From contig SKUV01000357.1 of assembly GCA_007129775.1 (NCBI GenBank), forward strand, positions 1 through 21,132: a DNA stretch of 21,132 nt, in the 5' to 3' direction. Position numbers and translations under genes: made by a program. Of this stretch, positions 1 through 7,811 are shown piece after piece (the first letter of the stretch is position 1; the number at the start of each line of letters is the position of its first letter). Origin of the DNA: Paracoccaceae bacterium (lineage in GTDB: Bacteria > Pseudomonadota > Alphaproteobacteria > Rhodobacterales > Rhodobacteraceae). Under the pieces are notes generated by a model. It was not told the origin of the DNA and searched no databases. It worked only from the letters and a program-made list of their open reading frames with translations.

Positions 1-1882
1 CCCAGGGCACGGTGAAGTTGCCCAGAACCTCGTTTACCCGGTCGGCCTCGGCATCGGTGACGCCGGCGATCCGGGCAACGAGGCCACGGCTGCGATCCTC
101 CACCACCTCGTTGACATGGGCCGCCAGCCCCGCTTCGGCCAGCGCATCGCCCAGAACCCGGGCGATGGCGCGTCGCCGCAGATCGGGCTTGAAGATCTTG
201 CCGATCGGCGTCTTGGGCAGTTCTTCCAGTATCTCCACGTGTTTGGGCACCGCCGCGCGTTCCGATATCCGGCCGCGGGCGTGTTCCAGCAACTCGTCGG
301 TCGTGACCGAACCGCCGGCGACCAGTTCGAGGTAGACGGCCGGCAATTCGCCCGCCGTCGCGTCGGGCTGGCCGATCGCCCCGGCGAAGGCGACGGCGGG
401 GTGCGAGATGAACGCCTCTTCGATCCCCGCAGGGTCGATATTGTGGCCGCCCCGGATGATGACGTCCTTCGCCCGCCCGGTGATCCAGAGATAGCCGTCG
501 CCGTCCAGCCGCCCCAGATCGCCCGTGCGCAGGTACTCGTCGGTGGCGATGGTCTTGTTCTTGGCGGCTTCGGTATAGGTCTTGCCCGGCAACACGCCGG
601 GATTCGAGACGCAGATTTCGCCGACCTCGTTCGTGGCGCAATCGCGCAACGCCTTGCCGTCCTCGTCGAATTCGACGATCCGCACCTTCGTATGGGGAAA
701 GGGGATGCCGACGGAGCCGACTTTCTTGTTGTCGCCCATCGGGTTGCAGGAGACGAGGCAAGTCGCCTCGGTCAGGCCGTAGCCTTCGGAAATCTGCACG
801 CCCGTGGCCGCCTCGAACCGTTTGTAAAGTTCCATCGGCAGGGCGGCGGAGCCCGAGATACCCATCTTCAGGCTGGACACATCCGCATCCACCTTGCGCT
901 GCATCAGCGCCGAAACGGCGGTCGGCACGGTCAGGAAAAAGCTCACCTGCCAGCGCTCGATCAGTTTCCAGAAATTGTCGAAAACCCCCTCGCCGCGATA
1001 GCCCTGCGGCGTGGGAAAGACCCCATGCGCCCCCGACACCAACAGCGACATCGTCACCGGATAGGCGGCAAAGACATGAAACAGCGGAAGCGGGCAGATC
1101 AGCACATCGGTTTCGTCGAACATCATGCGATGGCCGAGCCAGCCGTTATAGATCATTCCCTCGAAACGGTGCTGCGCCACCTTCGGCAGCCCAGTGGTGC
1201 CGCCGGTGTGGAAATAGGCGGCGGTCCGGTACCTGGTCGGGGCTGGAAAGCCCAGCGTAACGGGCTGGCGCGCGCATTCGGCGTTGAAATCGAGCACCTT
1301 AGCGCAGTGGCTGACCGGGTTCTTGGGCCGGATCAGCGGGACAATCCAGCTTTTCGGGGGGCTGAGATAGCGGTTGAGATCGACCTCCAGCACCGTTTCG
1401 ACCCCGGGCGCTTCGGCCAGCGCCCGCGCAACCTTCTGCGCGACATCGGTCTTGGGCATGGAGCGCAGGGTGACCACCGCCTTCGCGCCGGTTTCGCGCA
1501 GGATGGCGGCGATGGTTTCGGGCTCCAGCAGCGGGTTGATCGGGTTTACGATGCCTGCCGTCATGCCGCCCAGCAGAGCGACGGCAGTCTCGTTGCAATT
1601 GGGCAGGACATAGGCAACGGTGTCTTCCTCGCCGATGCCGAGGCTGCGGAACAGGTTGGCGGCCTGCGTGACCCGGGCCAGCAGTTCAGTCCATGTGAGC
1701 GTCTCGGCCTTGTCGCGCGGGCCGGAGGTGATCTGAAAGCTGATCGCGGGGCGCTGCGGAAAACGTTCTGCATTGCGCTGAAGCAGCCCATAGGGCGAAG
1801 CCGGCAGGCCGGCGGCCACCTCCGGCCAAGGCGCTTCGGCCTCGGCGGCGTGCCGGTCATCGATCGAATTAAAGCGGCTCAT
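1..1882 (-). CDS. Acyl-CoA synthetase (AMP-forming), 3' end cut by window edge
   Basis: Activates a carboxylic acid to its acyl-CoA through an acyl-adenylate, using ATP and CoA; a cytoplasmic ANL-superfamily enzyme. About 627 codons are visible with no stop, so only the last few residues should be missing (family members of this type are about 630 residues). Visible landmarks: the AMP-binding P-loop HTGGTTGLPK near residue 223, the adenylate motif EGYGLTEAT near 365, the hinge region RTGDLGRLDGDGYLWITGR followed by KDVIIRGGHNIDP, and the catalytic-lysine motif TPIGKIFKPDL near 561. The ATG at 1882 is preceded by GGGAGG eight bases upstream. Substrate chain length cannot be read from the sequence; medium/long fatty or aromatic acids are possible. 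No neighbour in the window fixes the pathway. Confidence 0.93.
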   Translation of the reverse strand, partial: MSRFNSIDDRHAAEAEAPWPEVAAGLPASPYGLLQRNAERFPQRPAISFQITSGPRDKAETLTWTELLARVTQAANLFRSLGIGEEDTVAYVLPNCNETAVALLGGMTAGIVNPINPLLEPETIAAILRETGAKAVVTLRSMPKTDVAQKVARALAEAPGVETVLEVDLNRYLSPPKSWIVPLIRPKNPVSHCAKVLDFNAECARQPVTLGFPAPTRYRTAAYFHTGGTTGLPKVAQHRFEGMIYNGWLGHRMMFDETDVLICPLPLFHVFAAYPVTMSLLVSGAHGVFPTPQGYRGEGVFDNFWKLIERWQVSFFLTVPTAVSALMQRKVDADVSSLKMGISGSAALPMELYKRFEAATGVQISEGYGLTEATCLVSCNPMGDNKKVGSVGIPFPHTKVRIVEFDEDGKALRDCATNEVGEICVSNPGVLPGKTYTEAAKNKTIATDEYLRTGDLGRLDGDGYLWITGRAKDVIIRGGHNIDPAGIEEAFISHPAVAFAGAIGQPDATAGELPAVYLELVAGGSVTTDELLEHARGRISERAAVPKHVEILEELPKTPIGKIFKPDLRRRAIARVLGDALAEAGLAAHVNEVVEDRSRGLVARIAGVTDAEADRVNEVLGNFTVPW

Positions 1883-1925
1883 GCGGCCATCCTCCCTGCG
1901 GTTTGTCACCGTCTCCCCGCAGGCA

Positions 1926-1954
1926 AAGATGGAGGTCCCGGCTCGCGCTGACAA
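1926..1954 (-). promoter_or_regulatory. Weak candidate promoter for the acyl-CoA synthetase
   Basis: On the minus strand TTGTCA (1949-1954) lies 17 bases from CATCTT (1926-1931), ahead of the acyl-CoA synthetase start at 1882. The -35 match is good and the -10 is poor, so this is tentative. The 171-base gap between the hemerythrin-like gene and the synthetase otherwise shows no clear structure. Confidence 0.25.
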
Positions 1955-2053
1955 GCCCCGGCGCATGTGCCGGGCGCAGTGGTGCTCTAGAAGATCGCTC
2001 TGCGTGGCACCCGCTCCCCGCCAGATCGCCCCCCGTGCCCCGGCAGGCAGGTC

Positions 2054-2626
2054 TCAGAGTCGTGGTGCGTGATGCAGGATCGTCGGGATCACGAGGTCTT
2101 CCTCGTCCAGCAGGTGTCGGTCGAGAAAACCACCGAACCGCGCAAGGCGGGTGTGCAGCGTGCCGGCCTCGGTCTGCCCCGCTGCGTTGCCGCCGCGCGA
2201 CAGGCCCTGCAGCATTGCGTTGGTGTCTTCGGCCAGCCCGTGCAGATGACCGCCGAGCGCGTGGTGATCCGCGTCCAGCAGCACGAATCCCTCGGCCAGC
2301 CGGGGCTCCAGCCGCGCGAGCGTGGGGAAGTAATGGGCGTCCTCGATCTGGTGGTGGCCGTGCAACTGGTTGAGGAAGAACCCGGCGAGCTGCGCGGTCT
2401 GGCGGCCAAAGCCGGCCGGATCGCGCTTGCGGTCAAGAAACGCTTCCGTCTCATCCTGCAACTTGCCCAGAACCTCGCGGAACATCATGTGACGCTCCAG
2501 CCAGAACCGGGTTAGTGCATCGAAATTGCGGTGGCTTTGCCAGATGTCGCGTGGATATTCCCGCACCAGGACGCGGAGAGCGTCTGGCAGGCCGACCCGT
2601 GTGTCAAGCGAATGGTCCCCGGTCAT
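2054..2626 (-). CDS. Hemerythrin-like (HHE domain) protein
   Basis: Predicted 190-residue soluble helical protein of the hemerythrin/HHE cation-binding superfamily, which binds a di-iron centre and serves in O2/NO/iron handling or sensing. Candidate iron ligands lie in the right spacing for four helices: H46 region, HGHHQIEDAHYFP (89-101), LDADHH (118-122) and HLLDEEDLVIP (171-181). There is no signal peptide, so it is probably cytoplasmic. The ATG at 2626 was preferred to an upstream in-frame start at 2734 because the latter lies inside the preceding gene and adds a low-complexity Arg/Gly leader; the Shine-Dalgarno site (AGAAAG) is weak. It lies 50 bases downstream of the nuclease gene on the same strand, so the two are probably co-transcribed. 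The exact function (NO repair, O2 sensing or iron storage) cannot be told. Confidence 0.85.
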   Translation of the reverse strand: MTGDHSLDTRVGLPDALRVLVREYPRDIWQSHRNFDALTRFWLERHMMFREVLGKLQDETEAFLDRKRDPAGFGRQTAQLAGFFLNQLHGHHQIEDAHYFPTLARLEPRLAEGFVLLDADHHALGGHLHGLAEDTNAMLQGLSRGGNAAGQTEAGTLHTRLARFGGFLDRHLLDEEDLVIPTILHHAPRL

Positions 2627-2676
2627 CTTTCTGGTCCCGTGCGCTGGGCGCAGGTCCGTGCCGGCCCCGCGCCTGC

Positions 2677-3417
2677 CTATCTGCGCGCCGGGCGCCATCC
2701 CGCGGCGCGCGCCTCTGCCTCGGAGCAGAACCACCGCTTGTCAGGGTGGTTCATGCGCACATCGTCGTAATGGCGCTGCCCGGGCAGATGATAGATACGC
2801 TCTCCGGCGCGATTGACATTGCCCTTGATCGCACAGTCGCTGTGCGGCGGCGCATCGCGGGCGGGCGCCGCGCGGATGGCGGGCGCCGATACCCCGGTCA
2901 CACGTGCCGGATCGGATGGATCGAGGCAAAAGCCCGCGCGCGGGTTGAGCGGGCCGGCATGGAGCCCGGTGCCTGCGAAGGCGGCCTCTTTTTCGGCGTC
3001 GATATAGGCGCGCGAATGGGGATGTTCGTTGGCAAAGCGCGGACAGGCCATGGCGATGCCGTCGCGCACCAGCGCCAGCGCGATATCCTCGCCATCGGCT
3101 AGGCAGGTGCCCACGACGCGGTCATAGCTGCGCTGGCCGAGATCGTGGCAGACCAGATGCCGGCCTTCGAAACGCCGGATCGTCTCACCCGTGGCCCAGA
3201 GACCGCAGCGCCATTCGCTGCCATCGGCGCGGGTGCAGGTTTCGTTCTGCTCGGGGGCGTCGATCCCCTGCACCCGTATCCGTACCGCCCCGATATCGAG
3301 CGTGTCGGCATCCACGAAGCGCGCGGCCCCGGCGATCGTCGGGCGGGTGTCGAGCGCCTGCGCTGCTCCGGCAAGCAGGAGCAAAATCGGAACAAGGTAA
3401 GAACAAATCCTTAACAT
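2677..3417 (-). CDS. Secreted SNase-type thermonuclease with C-terminal sunset domain
   Basis: Predicted 246-residue exported nuclease of the staphylococcal-nuclease (TNase) fold, which cleaves DNA/RNA with Ca2+. A signal peptide covers residues 1 to about 21 (ILLLLAGAAQA). The SNase domain keeps all the expected catalytic positions: D38 in VDADTL, R48, D53 and E56 in GIDAPE, and R100 in YDR. Residues 195-242 (CAIKGN...GERIYHLPG...WFCSEAEARAAGW) match the small Cys-containing 'sunset' module often found after SNase domains. The ATG at 3417 was chosen for the classic signal peptide and the G-rich stretch just upstream; an alternative ATG at 3435 adds six residues. A perfect TTAA-N7-TTAA box lies 44 bases upstream of this start, suggesting CtrA control. 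Possible roles are nutrient DNA use, envelope DNA turnover or competence; none is proven. Confidence 0.9.
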   Translation of the reverse strand: MLRICSYLVPILLLLAGAAQALDTRPTIAGAARFVDADTLDIGAVRIRVQGIDAPEQNETCTRADGSEWRCGLWATGETIRRFEGRHLVCHDLGQRSYDRVVGTCLADGEDIALALVRDGIAMACPRFANEHPHSRAYIDAEKEAAFAGTGLHAGPLNPRAGFCLDPSDPARVTGVSAPAIRAAPARDAPPHSDCAIKGNVNRAGERIYHLPGQRHYDDVRMNHPDKRWFCSEAEARAAGWRPARR

Positions 3418-3456
3418 GCCCCCCAGAATGGCCACGATCAGGCGCGAGGCAAGCCG

Positions 3457-3481
3457 AATTCTTAACCTTTGGTTAAGAATT
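3457..3481. promoter_or_regulatory. CtrA-type box within a perfect 11-bp inverted repeat
   Basis: The arms AATTCTTAACC (3457-3467) and GGTTAAGAATT (3471-3481) are perfect inverted repeats around TTT. The core TTAACCTTTGGTTAA (3462-3476) is an exact TTAA-N7-TTAA, the consensus of the alphaproteobacterial cell-cycle regulator CtrA. It sits 44 bases upstream of the nuclease ATG at 3417 and 26 bases beyond the stop of the DMT permease. It could alternatively act as a transcription terminator hairpin for the permease, but no T-tract follows on the minus strand. Confidence 0.6.
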
Positions 3482-3507
3482 GATGAGCGGAGGCGACGCC
3501 GGCGCTG

Positions 3508-4425
3508 TCAGTGCCGTGTGATTTCGACCGGCGGAGTGGTGGGGCGGCGGCGCAGCATCGCCTCGCGCCACGACAGGAAGCTGACGGAGGCCATGATCAG
3601 CACCCCGCCGGCGATCACGAAGCCGTCCACCGGCTCGCCAAAGGCGAAAAGGCCCAGCAGCGCTGCCCAGAGCAGTTGCAGGAACGTCACGGGCTGCGTC
3701 ACCGCGAGGGGCGCGGCCGCGATGGCCCGGGTCATGGTGTAATGGCCTGCCGTTGCCAGCGCCGCCACTACGAAGAGGATCGCCACCTGCCCCGCGGTGG
3801 GCGGCACCCAGACCGCCCAGGCGAACGGGGCGAGAAAGATCGTCACCACCACCGACAGCACCGCCACCATCATTCCGGGCGCCACATCGTCGGTCAGGCG
3901 CTTGACGATCAGATAGGACACCGCAAACGCCAGCGCCGTCACCAGCATCGCCAGATGCCCCGGCTCGATCTCGCGCAGCCCGGGGCGCAGGATGATCAGT
4001 GCGCCGATCATGGCCGCGCCGATGGCCGCGAGCCGGCGCGCCCTCAGCCGCTCGCCCAGAAACAGCGCCGCGCCGAGGGCCACATAGATCGGCGTGAGGT
4101 AGTTCATCGCCGTCACCTCGGCGATGGGCAGCCGCGCCATGGCGTAGAACCACATCGCCACACCCAGCGAATGCAGAAGGCCGCGCACCCCCAGAAGGCC
4201 CCAGACCCGACGCGACAGCCGCAGGCGTGCCATGGCCGGCACGAGGGGCAAAAAGAACACCAATCCGAGAAGATAGCGCACGAAGGCCGATTGCGCAGCT
4301 GGCATATCGTCGCCGAGGTATTTCACCCCGCCGGTCACCCCGACGAAAAACAGCCCCGTCAGAACCATCCAGGCAATGCCGACAAGGGGGTTGTGGGTGG
4401 CTTGCGGGGCGGGCGGGGCGACCAT
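3508..4425 (-). CDS. DMT-superfamily (EamA) permease
   Basis: Predicted 305-residue inner-membrane exporter/permease of the drug/metabolite transporter superfamily, made of two EamA repeats with about ten hydrophobic helices. The first repeat begins with NPLVGIAWMVLTGLFFVGVT, and YAMARLPIAEVTAMNYLTPI is the typical end-of-first-repeat sequence; the second repeat contains TAGHYTMTRAIAAAPLAVT and FLQLLWAALLGLFAFGEPV, which is characteristic of this family. The substrate is not predictable; relatives move amino acids, nucleotides or cationic drugs. The ATG at 4425 was preferred to an in-frame GTG at 4461 because it has a modest GAG-type ribosome site and starts just before the first helix. It is followed on the same strand by the nuclease gene, separated by the inverted repeat at 3457-3481. 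Confidence 0.92.
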   Translation of the reverse strand: MVAPPAPQATHNPLVGIAWMVLTGLFFVGVTGGVKYLGDDMPAAQSAFVRYLLGLVFFLPLVPAMARLRLSRRVWGLLGVRGLLHSLGVAMWFYAMARLPIAEVTAMNYLTPIYVALGAALFLGERLRARRLAAIGAAMIGALIILRPGLREIEPGHLAMLVTALAFAVSYLIVKRLTDDVAPGMMVAVLSVVVTIFLAPFAWAVWVPPTAGQVAILFVVAALATAGHYTMTRAIAAAPLAVTQPVTFLQLLWAALLGLFAFGEPVDGFVIAGGVLIMASVSFLSWREAMLRRRPTTPPVEITRH

Positions 4426-4522
4426 GACAGCGCCACTCAACACCGTTCGCGCCCCGGGCACAAGGGGCAGGACAGGGGGCAGGCGGGCGTCGTTGATCCG
4501 GTCGGCGGCGCGGTGCGCAGGA

Positions 4523-5263
4523 TCAGAGCTGCTCCATCACCGCGTCCGAGACCTCGAAATTCGCGGTCACGTTCTGGACGTCGTCATCGTCTTCCAGCGC
4601 CTCGAGCAGGCGCATCAGCTTTTGCGCGCCTTCCAGATCAAGCTCGGTGGTGGTGGTCGGTTTCCAGACCAGCCGGGTGCTGGTGGACTCGCCCAGTTCA
4701 CCCTCCAGCGCGGTGGAGACGGCGTTGAGATCGCTCGCTGCGCACCAGATCACGTGCTCCTCGTCGGAGCTTTCCACGTCCTCCGCCCCGGCCTCGATCG
4801 CGGCCATGAGCACCGTCTCGGCATCGCCGGCGTCGGCCGGATAGGTCACCTGACCCACCCTGTCGAACATGAAGCCGACCGAGCCCGTCTCGCCGAGATT
4901 GCCGCCATGCTTGCCGAAGGTGGAGCGCACGTTGGACGCGGTGCGGTTGCGGTTGTCGGTCATCGCCTCGACGATGACGGCCACGCCACCCGGGCCATAG
5001 CCCTCATAGCGGATTTCTTCATAGGTGTCGGCGTCGCCACCCTGAGACTTGCGAATGGCGCGTTCGATCACGTCCTTGGGAACCGAGTTCGACTTGGCCT
5101 CCTTTACGGCGAGGCGCAGGCGGGGGTTCTTGTCGGGGTCGGGATCGCCCATCTTGGCGGCGACGGTGATTTCCTTGGACAGCTTGGAAAACAGCTTGGA
5201 GCGCGCGGCGTCCTGACGCCCTTTGCGGTGCTGGATGTTCGCCCATTTGGAATGGCCCGCCAT
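4523..5263 (-). CDS. yebC: YebC/PmpR family regulator
   Basis: A 246-residue cytoplasmic protein of the YebC/PmpR (DUF28) family. Long annotated as DNA-binding transcription regulators, members have more recently been linked to relief of ribosome stalling at proline-rich sequences. The diagnostic N-terminus MAGHSKWANIQHRKGRQD is intact, followed by SKLFSKLSKEITVAAKMGD, GGVAVIVEAMTDNRNRT and GETGSVGFMFDR; the usual acidic region EALEDDDDVQNV is near the C-terminus. The length is that of the family. The ATG at 5263, after GGAGAC, is preferred to an upstream in-frame start at 5302 because the conserved family N-terminus begins there. In many bacteria the gene lies near ruvC; here it lies between a permease and a lipoprotein gene, so it is probably expressed on its own. 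Confidence 0.97.
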   Translation of the reverse strand: MAGHSKWANIQHRKGRQDAARSKLFSKLSKEITVAAKMGDPDPDKNPRLRLAVKEAKSNSVPKDVIERAIRKSQGGDADTYEEIRYEGYGPGGVAVIVEAMTDNRNRTASNVRSTFGKHGGNLGETGSVGFMFDRVGQVTYPADAGDAETVLMAAIEAGAEDVESSDEEHVIWCAASDLNAVSTALEGELGESTSTRLVWKPTTTTELDLEGAQKLMRLLEALEDDDDVQNVTANFEVSDAVMEQL

Positions 5264-5297
5264 GTCCCGGTCTCCGAATGCCTGCCTGATCGCGCTT

Positions 5298-5327
5298 CCC
5301 ATAGCCCGGCCGGGCGTCGCTGTGCAA
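5298..5327 (-). promoter_or_regulatory. Candidate promoter of yebC with a palindrome in the spacer
   Basis: On the minus strand TTGCAC (5322-5327) and TATGGG (5298-5303) are 18 bases apart, giving a leader of roughly 28 bases before the yebC ATG at 5263. The spacer holds a perfect 12-base palindrome GCCCGGCCGGGC (5304-5315), which could be an operator or a chance product of high GC. Confidence 0.4.
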
Positions 5328-5335
5328 GCCTGCGC

Positions 5336-5356
5336 CGCGGGGCGCGGGGCGCGGGG
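5336..5356. repeat. Three tandem copies of CGCGGGG
   Basis: The heptamer CGCGGGG occurs three times without interruption in the gap between yebC and the lipoprotein gene. It is short, GC-only and probably a slippage product; no function is implied. Confidence 0.6.
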
Positions 5357-5387
5357 CTGTGGCGGGACGACCGGGTGCGGCGTCGGC

Positions 5388-5783
5388 TCAGTCGGTATCC
5401 TCGGGCGGTGGGGGCGAGGAAAAGACGAAGCTGCGCCCCTCCGGCCCGGTCAGCGTGACCTCGGCATATTGTGCAAATACCCCGTCGAGCGAAAGCGCCG
5501 CGATTAAGGCCGGGATGATGCCCAGGGGCGGCTCCGGGCGCGGCTGGAAGGTCACGTCGACCTCGCTCACGCCCGGGCAACCGGTGATCCGCCCGCCCCA
5601 GCCTTCGGCATCGTCGCGGGTCGCGCCGGCGCGCGCGATGCGGCAGGTGTGCCCGTTCTGCAGCTTCACCGTGAGTTGTGTGCGCGTCAGTTCCGCCGCC
5701 ACCGGATCGGTCGAGAAGGGCGGCACCCCGCAGGCGGACAGGGCAAGGCCGAGGGCGGCGAGCGGCAGAAGGTGGCGCGGCAT
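5388..5783 (-). CDS. Small predicted lipoprotein of unknown function
   Basis: Predicted 131-residue lipoprotein. The N-terminus MPRHLLPLAALGLALSACG is a type II signal sequence with lipobox LSAC, so C18 would be lipidated and the protein anchored in the inner or outer membrane. The mature part has two further cysteines, C47 (GHTCRI) and C69 (ITGCPG), which could form a disulfide in the periplasm, and a short proline-rich tail. I do not recognise the family. The ATG at 5783 is preferred to the one at 5789 because the AAGG site then has an eight-base spacing. It begins 24 bases after the stop of the SLC13 permease on the same strand, so the two are probably one transcript, and it may act together with that transporter; this is inference from position only. 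Confidence 0.75.
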   Translation of the reverse strand: MPRHLLPLAALGLALSACGVPPFSTDPVAAELTRTQLTVKLQNGHTCRIARAGATRDDAEGWGGRITGCPGVSEVDVTFQPRPEPPLGIIPALIAALSLDGVFAQYAEVTLTGPEGRSFVFSSPPPPEDTD

Positions 5784-5807
5784 GATCATTGCCTTTCGAA
5801 CAGCGGG

Positions 5808-7586
5808 TCAGAACGGGAAAAACACCGGTATCACGAGCGCGGCGGTCAACGCCATCACGATATTCAGCGGCACACCGATCCGCAGGAAATCGGTGAACCG
5901 GTAGCCCCCCGGCCCATAGACCAGCGTGTTGGTCTGATAGCCGATCGGCGTGGCGAAGCTGGCCGAGGCCGCCATCATCACCGCAACGACCAGCGGCCGC
6001 GGATCGACCCCCAGCGCATGGGCGAGCCCGATCGCCAGCGGCGCCACCACCACGGCGACGGCGTTGTTTGTCACCAGTTCTGTCAGCACCGATGTCAGGG
6101 CAAACACCGCGAGCAACAGAAGGAACGGCGACAGGCCGGCCATGCCGGGCGCGAGCCGATCGACGATCAGCGCCACGGCGCCGGAATGCTCCAGCCCCGC
6201 GCCCACCGCCAGCATGGCAAGGATCAGCGCCATCAGGCGCACCTCGACCGCGGCGAAGGCCTCTTCGGCGTCGATGCAGCGGGTCAGCAGCACCACGCCC
6301 ACCCCCAGCGCCGCCAGCGCAAGAATCGGCGCGACCCCCAGCGCCGACAGCACCACGATCGCCGCCAGAACCGCGATCACGATGGGCGCGTGGCTGCGGC
6401 GATAGGCGCGGTCGGCAGGCTTGCCGATATCCACGAGGTCCATATCGGTGGCGAGACGCTGGATATCGGACATCGCCCCTTCCAGAAGCAGCGTGTCGCC
6501 CACCTGCACCACCAGATCGTCCATCTGGCGGCCGATGTTCTGGTTCCGGCGGTGCACCGCCAGAGCATAGACACCGTAGCGGCGGCGCAGGCGCAAGTCG
6601 CCCAGCATGCGCCCGACCATGCCGCAGCCCGGTGTGATCAGCACCTCGACGGTCGTCGTTTCGACCGATGACAGCTTGTCGACGACCGACACCTTTTCGT
6701 TGTCCTGAAGACTCAGCACCTCGGACATGGGCGTGCGCAGCACGATCCTGTCGCCGGCCCGCAACTCCACCGCGCCCAGATTGCGCCGCAGCGACAGATC
6801 ACCCCGCAGCACATCGATCACCCGCGCACCGCCGCGTTTGAAGAGGCTGATCTCCGACAATTTTTCGCCGATCAGGTCCGATTCTTCGGGCACGGCCACC
6901 TCGGTGAAGAACTTGCGCCGCGTGCGGTCGGTCAGCAATGCCCCCAGGGAGTCGCGCTCGGGTAGCAGGAACCGCCCCAGAAGCAGCAGGTAAACCAGCC
7001 CGACCGCCGCCATGGCGAGCCCGACGGGCGTGATCTCGAATATGGTGAAAGGGGCCAGCCCCCGCCCCTGCGCGACACCGTCCACCAGCAGGTTGGTCGA
7101 GGTGCCCACCAGCGTGATGGTGCCGCCCATGATGGCGAAATAACTCAGCGGGATGAGCAGCCGCGACGGCGCGACCCCAAGCTCGCGCGCCAGCTGGATG
7201 AAGATCGGGATCATCACCACCACGACCGGCGTGTTGTTGAGAAAGGCCGACAGGCCCAGCACCGTCACGGTCAGCAGCGCGAGTGTGAGGAGCGGGCGCG
7301 CGCTGACGTTGCGCGCCGCGATCTGGCTGATCCAGTCGAGCGCGCCGGTGCGCACCATCGCGCCGACGATCACGAACAGCGCCGCAATGGTCCACGGGGC
7401 GGGGTTGGAGGCGGCGCGCAGCGCGTCTTCATAAGGCAGGATGCCGAGGCCGAGCATGGCCAGTGCACCGGCGATGGCGACCACCTCCACCGGATAGATT
7501 TCGCGCACGAAAAGGGCGAACATCGCCAGCACGATCACGATGGCCAGTATCGCCTGAGTGCCGTCGGCCAGTTCCAGTCCGAACAT
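5808..7586 (-). CDS. SLC13-family permease with two TrkA_C (RCK_C) domains
   Basis: Predicted 592-residue inner-membrane permease of the SLC13/DASS-like (ion transporter superfamily) type that carries two TrkA_C regulatory domains between its membrane halves; relatives take up sulfate or dicarboxylates, or act as Na+-coupled carriers. The N-terminal half (about 1-205) contains SAFLNNTPVVVVMIP and GTSTNLL; about 220-380 holds the two soluble domains (starting EESDLIGEKLSEISLF and ITPGCGMVGRMLGDLRLRR); the C-terminal half has TELVTNNAVAVVVAPLA and ATPIGYQTNTLVYGPGGYRF. The two paired NT/TN motifs are the substrate/sodium-site signatures of the superfamily. The ATG at 7586 follows GGAGG with a short spacer; a longer in-frame opening up to 7808 is Arg/Pro-rich and was rejected. 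Sulfate is a reasonable guess for the substrate but is not shown. Confidence 0.93.
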   Translation of the reverse strand: MFGLELADGTQAILAIVIVLAMFALFVREIYPVEVVAIAGALAMLGLGILPYEDALRAASNPAPWTIAALFVIVGAMVRTGALDWISQIAARNVSARPLLTLALLTVTVLGLSAFLNNTPVVVVMIPIFIQLARELGVAPSRLLIPLSYFAIMGGTITLVGTSTNLLVDGVAQGRGLAPFTIFEITPVGLAMAAVGLVYLLLLGRFLLPERDSLGALLTDRTRRKFFTEVAVPEESDLIGEKLSEISLFKRGGARVIDVLRGDLSLRRNLGAVELRAGDRIVLRTPMSEVLSLQDNEKVSVVDKLSSVETTTVEVLITPGCGMVGRMLGDLRLRRRYGVYALAVHRRNQNIGRQMDDLVVQVGDTLLLEGAMSDIQRLATDMDLVDIGKPADRAYRRSHAPIVIAVLAAIVVLSALGVAPILALAALGVGVVLLTRCIDAEEAFAAVEVRLMALILAMLAVGAGLEHSGAVALIVDRLAPGMAGLSPFLLLLAVFALTSVLTELVTNNAVAVVVAPLAIGLAHALGVDPRPLVVAVMMAASASFATPIGYQTNTLVYGPGGYRFTDFLRIGVPLNIVMALTAALVIPVFFPF

Positions 7587-7773
7587 GCGCGCCTCCGTGG
7601 TCCGGGGGCTGTTCGGGCGCTGCCCTTGGCTTGCCGCGCGCCCGTCCCTTCTGCGCATGTGGGCAGATCGGGGCGTGGCTGACAAGGCCTGTCGCGGTCT
7701 CGGCGGCGCGGCGCCGGGCTGCCCGCCTTTGCTTCGGGCACCGGGGCTCGGCGCATACGCCCGGCGCGCGGGG

Positions 7774-7803
7774 CTGGCCAAGCCGGGCAGGCGGGCGCAT
7801 AAC
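7774..7803 (+). promoter_or_regulatory. Candidate leaderless promoter of hrpB
   Basis: CATAAC (7798-7803) lies eight bases before the hrpB ATG, and a weak -35 (CTGGCC, 7774-7779) lies 18 bases further up. Transcription would then begin at or next to the ATG at 7812, which fits the absence of any Shine-Dalgarno sequence. The 225-base divergent gap 7587-7811 shows nothing else I can name. Confidence 0.35.
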
Positions 7804-7811
7804 CCCAATCC

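Noticed and set aside
116..1951. 611-codon open frame on the plus strand, antisense to the acyl-CoA synthetase gene
   Set aside because: It is a mirror of the synthetase reading frame caused by GC-rich third positions; its Arg/Gly/His-rich translation matches no family and the minus-strand frame has all synthetase motifs.
5649..6671. 340-codon open frame opposite the SLC13 permease, extremely His/Arg/Gln-rich
   Set aside because: The composition is that expected from the reverse complement of hydrophobic membrane-helix codons; not a metal-binding protein.
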